From: an uncultured Clostridia bacterium
GTDB taxonomy: Bacteria > Bacillota > Clostridia > Oscillospirales > Ruminococcaceae
Reading direction: 5' to 3'
DNA length: 7,519 bases
Assembly (NCBI GenBank): GCA_947175045.1
Contig: CAMWLH010000093.1
Location: 1 to 7,519, forward strand
Made by a program: the position numbers and the translations under genes. Below the pieces are notes generated by a model that saw only the letters and a list, made by a program, of their open reading frames with translations, was not told the origin of the DNA and ran no database searches. Positions 6,449 to 7,519 of this stretch are shown here, piece by piece. Positions within the stretch are counted from its first letter, which is position 1, and the number at the start of each line of letters is the position of its first letter.

Positions 6449-6825
6449 GTCTTTGTTTCCCCATCGTTTTTCGGCGATGGGGGAATTTGTTTTGACACAA
6501 GCTGTTCAATAAGCCTTTTTACTAAATCAAAATCTTCCGGTGACAATGCTTGAAACAGCTTTGCGATCTCCATATACTCATGATTATTTGTCAGATCATT
6601 GTCCTGAACGTGCGCTTGTTGATTATCCGTTCGACCAATAAGGTAGTCAACAGAACAGTCAAAGAAGTTCGCGATTTTTGGCAGTACTTCAATACTCGGA
6701 GATGATCGTCCTGACTTCCAATCACTAATGTTTCCCTCCGAAACACCTATACTATCACTTAATTGTTTTTGCTTTATTTTTCGCTGAGACATAAGCTCAA
6801 ATAAAATAGGAATTTTTGTAGCCAT
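6445..6825 (-). CDS. XRE-family transcriptional repressor 1
   Basis: This 126-residue regulator has a helix-turn-helix in residues 5-65: QKQLSDSIGVSEGNISDWKSGR covers helices 2 and 3, and FFDCSVDYLIGRTD is the usual end of the domain in Firmicute Cro/CI-type proteins. A polar linker (QQAHVQDNDLTNN) leads to a C-terminal helix QALSPEDFDLVKRLIEQL, likely for oligomerisation. The proline-rich end (IPPSPKNDGETKT) is read from a terminator hairpin of the opposing gene. The ATG has GAGG eight bases upstream. There is no peptidase domain, so it is not a LexA/CI-type self-cleaving repressor. It is divergent from P2, whose inverted repeats lie 35-70 bases from its start, so autoregulation together with control of P2 is likely. 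It is a paralogue of the next repressor. Confidence 0.9.
   Translation of the reverse strand: MATKIPILFELMSQRKIKQKQLSDSIGVSEGNISDWKSGRSSPSIEVLPKIANFFDCSVDYLIGRTDNQQAHVQDNDLTNNHEYMEIAKLFQALSPEDFDLVKRLIEQLVSKQIPPSPKNDGETKT
6456..6491 (+). terminator. Intrinsic terminator of small gene 1, inside the repressor 1 coding end
   Basis: CCCCATCG (6459-6466) and CGATGGGG (6475-6482) pair around an 8-base loop; three more weaker pairs extend the stem. TTTGTTTTG follows on the plus strand. On the minus strand no T run follows, so it serves the plus-strand small gene only. It begins within ten bases of the small gene's stop. Confidence 0.78.
6608..6680. repeat. Conserved repressor segment, copy 1 (pairs with 7247-7319)
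   Basis: These 73 bases align without gaps to 7247-7319 at about 80% identity and encode the DCSVDYLxGRTDNxQAHV segment of the repressors. The offset (639 bases) is nearly that of the promoter blocks (644), showing that one module was duplicated as a whole. Confidence 0.85.
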
Positions 6826-6859
6826 AACTAAAACCTCAGAATATTTTATGTCAAAAAAC

Positions 6860-6907
6860 GATATTTTCTATCAAATCCCCACAAAAAACAGGGAGATGTG
6901 CTATAAT
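6860..6907 (+). promoter_or_regulatory. Promoter P2 of small gene 2 with two conserved inverted repeats
   Basis: TGCTATAAT (6899-6907) is the extended -10. GATA (6860-6863)/TATC (6869-6872) and TCCC (6876-6879)/GGGA (6891-6894) keep the same arms and spacings as in P1 while bases between them differ, which supports protein binding. P2 is divergent from repressor 1. On the minus strand a TTGACA lies at the edge of the repeat (6848-6853), but without a good -10 the repressor's own promoter is unresolved. Confidence 0.75.
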
Positions 6908-6915
6908 ACAATCAG

Positions 6916-6929
6916 CACCGCCGGCGGTG
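6916..6929. promoter_or_regulatory. 14-bp perfect palindrome CACCGCCGGCGGTG in the P2 leader
   Basis: A perfect, GC-only-cored palindrome at the expected transcription start of P2, in a very A+T-rich neighbourhood. P1 carries the same site without the inner six bases. It may be an operator; as RNA it could make only a short hairpin. Confidence 0.5.
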
Positions 6930-6959
6930 ACTTCAATGAAAGGATAGAGATCATACATA

Positions 6960-7106
6960 ATGTCTGATAACAGTTCTAAGGAAAGCTATGTAGATGAGAG
7001 CAAACTGACCGATCTTGAGAGGTCTATCCTCTTTGATTTTCAGCTGCTTTCGGAAGAAGAACAGAGAACCATCCTTGAATCCATTGCTTCACTGCTTGGC
7101 AAGTAG
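6960..7106 (+). CDS. 48-residue acidic small protein 2, repressor-tail-like
   Basis: The gene runs from ATG 6960 to TAG 7104-7106. GAAAGGA lies 15 bases upstream, a little far, but a stop at 6945-6947 excludes a longer frame. The product begins MSDNSSKESYVDESK and ends QLLSEEEQRTILESIASL followed by LGK. It aligns with small protein 1 along its length (acidic N-terminal part, then F-x-LLS-x-E-x5-I/V-x3-I-x-SL), although the DNA has diverged, a sign that the protein is under selection. It is convergent with repressor 2 with only a ten-base gap. It is probably the same kind of repressor-tail microprotein as its paralogue (inference); a short regulatory RNA cannot be excluded. Confidence 0.7.
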   Translation: MSDNSSKESYVDESKLTDLERSILFDFQLLSEEEQRTILESIASLLGK

Positions 7107-7116
7107 CCGTTTATTA

Positions 7117-7467
7117 TTACCCGTCGCCTTTGGGTGGCGGGTTTTCTGCCAATAATCCTTTAATCTGCAACGAAATCCATTTTTGCTGTTCTGGATTGAG
7201 TTGTTTTATCAAAGCAACAAGTTCGTTGTTGACTTCTGTTGACTTAACATGCGCTTGTGGATTATCTGTGCGCCCAAGAAGGTAGTCAACAGAACAATCA
7301 AGATAATCAGCAATTTTTGCAATACTGTCTGATTGCGGAAACGAAGTTTTTAGATTGGACATCATGTTGCGTCCTAATTCCGTATCCTCTAAAACCTTTT
7401 TCACAGCAACATTTCGTTGTTTTGCAATATATTTTATTCGTTCAGCAATATCGCTTGAAATATACAT
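7117..7467 (-). CDS. XRE-family transcriptional repressor 2
   Basis: This 116-residue paralogue of repressor 1 shares YLDCSVDYLLGRTDNPQAHV and the C-terminal helix KQLNPEQQKWISLQIKGL, but has a very different DNA-reading region: LEDTELGRNMMSNLKTSF in place of the SEGNISDWKSGR type. It should therefore read another operator. The end PPPKGDG is encoded by a terminator hairpin of the opposing gene. AGGAGT lies seven bases before the ATG at 7465-7467. Upstream, on the other strand, is promoter P3 with an 18-bp palindrome, the natural target for this regulator by analogy with divergent repressor/operator pairs of phages and ICEs. No cleavage domain is present, so induction would need an anti-repressor, a protease or the small proteins. 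Confidence 0.88.
   Translation of the reverse strand: MYISSDIAERIKYIAKQRNVAVKKVLEDTELGRNMMSNLKTSFPQSDSIAKIADYLDCSVDYLLGRTDNPQAHVKSTEVNNELVALIKQLNPEQQKWISLQIKGLLAENPPPKGDG
7120..7146 (+). terminator. Intrinsic terminator of small gene 2, inside the repressor 2 coding end
   Basis: CCCGTCGCC (7120-7128) and GGTGGCGGG (7133-7141) form a 9-bp stem with two G-T pairs and a TTTG loop, followed directly by TTTT. It starts 14 bases past the small gene's stop and lies within the last codons of the convergent repressor gene, as in module 1. Confidence 0.8.
7247..7319. repeat. Conserved repressor segment, copy 2 (pairs with 6608-6680)
   Basis: Second copy of the 73-base segment encoding the end of the helix-turn-helix domain and the linker of the repressors; about 80% identical to the first copy, without gaps. 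Confidence 0.85.
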
Positions 7468-7488
7468 AATTATTACTCCTAAAAAGAC

Positions 7489-7517
7489 TTGACAATCTCT
7501 GAATTTAGAGATATAAT
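7489..7517 (+). promoter_or_regulatory. Promoter P3 with palindromic operator filling the spacer
   Basis: TTGACA (7489-7494) and TATAAT (7512-7517) are perfect and 17 bases apart. ATCTCTGAATTTAGAGAT (7495-7512), symmetric at 16 of 18 positions, occupies exactly the spacer and touches both boxes, so a bound repressor would exclude RNA polymerase. The promoter points right, out of the window, probably toward the element's early or transfer genes. Confidence 0.85.
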
Positions 7518-7519
7518 AT

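Larger units (their letters stand above)
6851..6961. repeat. Tandem module copy 2: promoter/operator leader
   Basis: The second copy of the block at 6207-6303, lying between the start of repressor 1 and small gene 2. It differs by scattered substitutions, the longer leader palindrome and a few extra bases before the start codon. Confidence 0.9.
3915..7519. mobile_element. Integrative element (prophage or ICE), one end plus lysogeny-type control region; continues beyond window
   Basis: The evidence is a large serine recombinase at the border of an interrupted asparagine synthase gene, followed inward by a lipoprotein gene and two XRE-type repressor genes with operator-bearing promoters. From about 5600 onward, base composition is clearly richer in A+T than the host genes. 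No structural, conjugation or replication genes are in view, so phage and ICE cannot be separated. The left border is approximate; the right border is not in the window. Confidence 0.78.

Noticed and set aside
1..7519. CRISPR array, tRNA, rRNA or riboswitch
   Set aside because: I saw no regularly spaced short repeats, no cloverleaf-like arms with CCA-type ends and no known riboswitch core in the intergenic stretches, all of which are short.

Overview
The window reads as a chromosomal segment of a Gram-positive, anaerobic gut-type Clostridium relative, possibly Oscillospirales/Ruminococcaceae. That placement rests on the gene set (a PduL-type acyltransferase, a nifS-iscU pair without isc chaperones, a clostridial asparagine synthase, purine-rich AGGAG ribosome binding sites) and on codon use. 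It is inference, not proof. The left half (about 1-3900) is ordinary, moderately GC-rich host sequence. The right half (about 3915-7519) is a mobile element whose outer genes are visibly richer in A+T.

Host part. The 3' end of a phosphate acyltransferase gene (pduL-like) is followed, with a 1-base overlap, by an uncharacterised 386-residue protein, and the operon closes with a strong hairpin terminator (1410-1440). A textbook vegetative promoter (1487-1515) then drives a cysteine desulfurase (nifS/iscS-like, start at 1583) that overlaps a Fe-S scaffold gene (iscU-like) by 14 bases. Together these two form a minimal Fe-S assembly operon. A hairpin usable in both directions (3191-3220) separates it from a convergent asparagine synthase gene.

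Element part. The asparagine synthase gene is broken. Only its C-terminal third remains (3222 to about 3914, minus strand), and its reading frame runs back into the end of a large serine recombinase gene (3948-5543, minus strand). The simplest reading is that an integrative element (prophage or integrative/conjugative element) entered asnB at the conserved codons for the EIF(A/G)GYPW motif. The recombinase is next to one attachment-site junction; the rest of the element and the other asnB half lie beyond the right end.

Upstream of the recombinase on the same strand is a small lipoprotein gene (5607-6188). It sits between recombinase and repressors, the position where several Gram-positive phages carry superinfection-exclusion lipoproteins. 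Next comes the most interesting stretch (6207 to about 7490): a roughly 640-bp module present twice in tandem. Each copy has a plus-strand extended -10 promoter with conserved inverted repeats, a 47- or 48-codon gene, an intrinsic terminator, and a convergent minus-strand XRE-family repressor gene. The terminator lies inside the 3' coding end of the opposing repressor gene. The two small proteins end in a segment closely resembling the C-terminal helix of the two repressors, which suggests (inference) that they are repressor-tail microproteins acting as anti-repressors or modulators. At the right edge a third, unrelated promoter (7489-7517) has an 18-bp palindrome filling its spacer, a likely operator of the repressors controlling the next part of the element.
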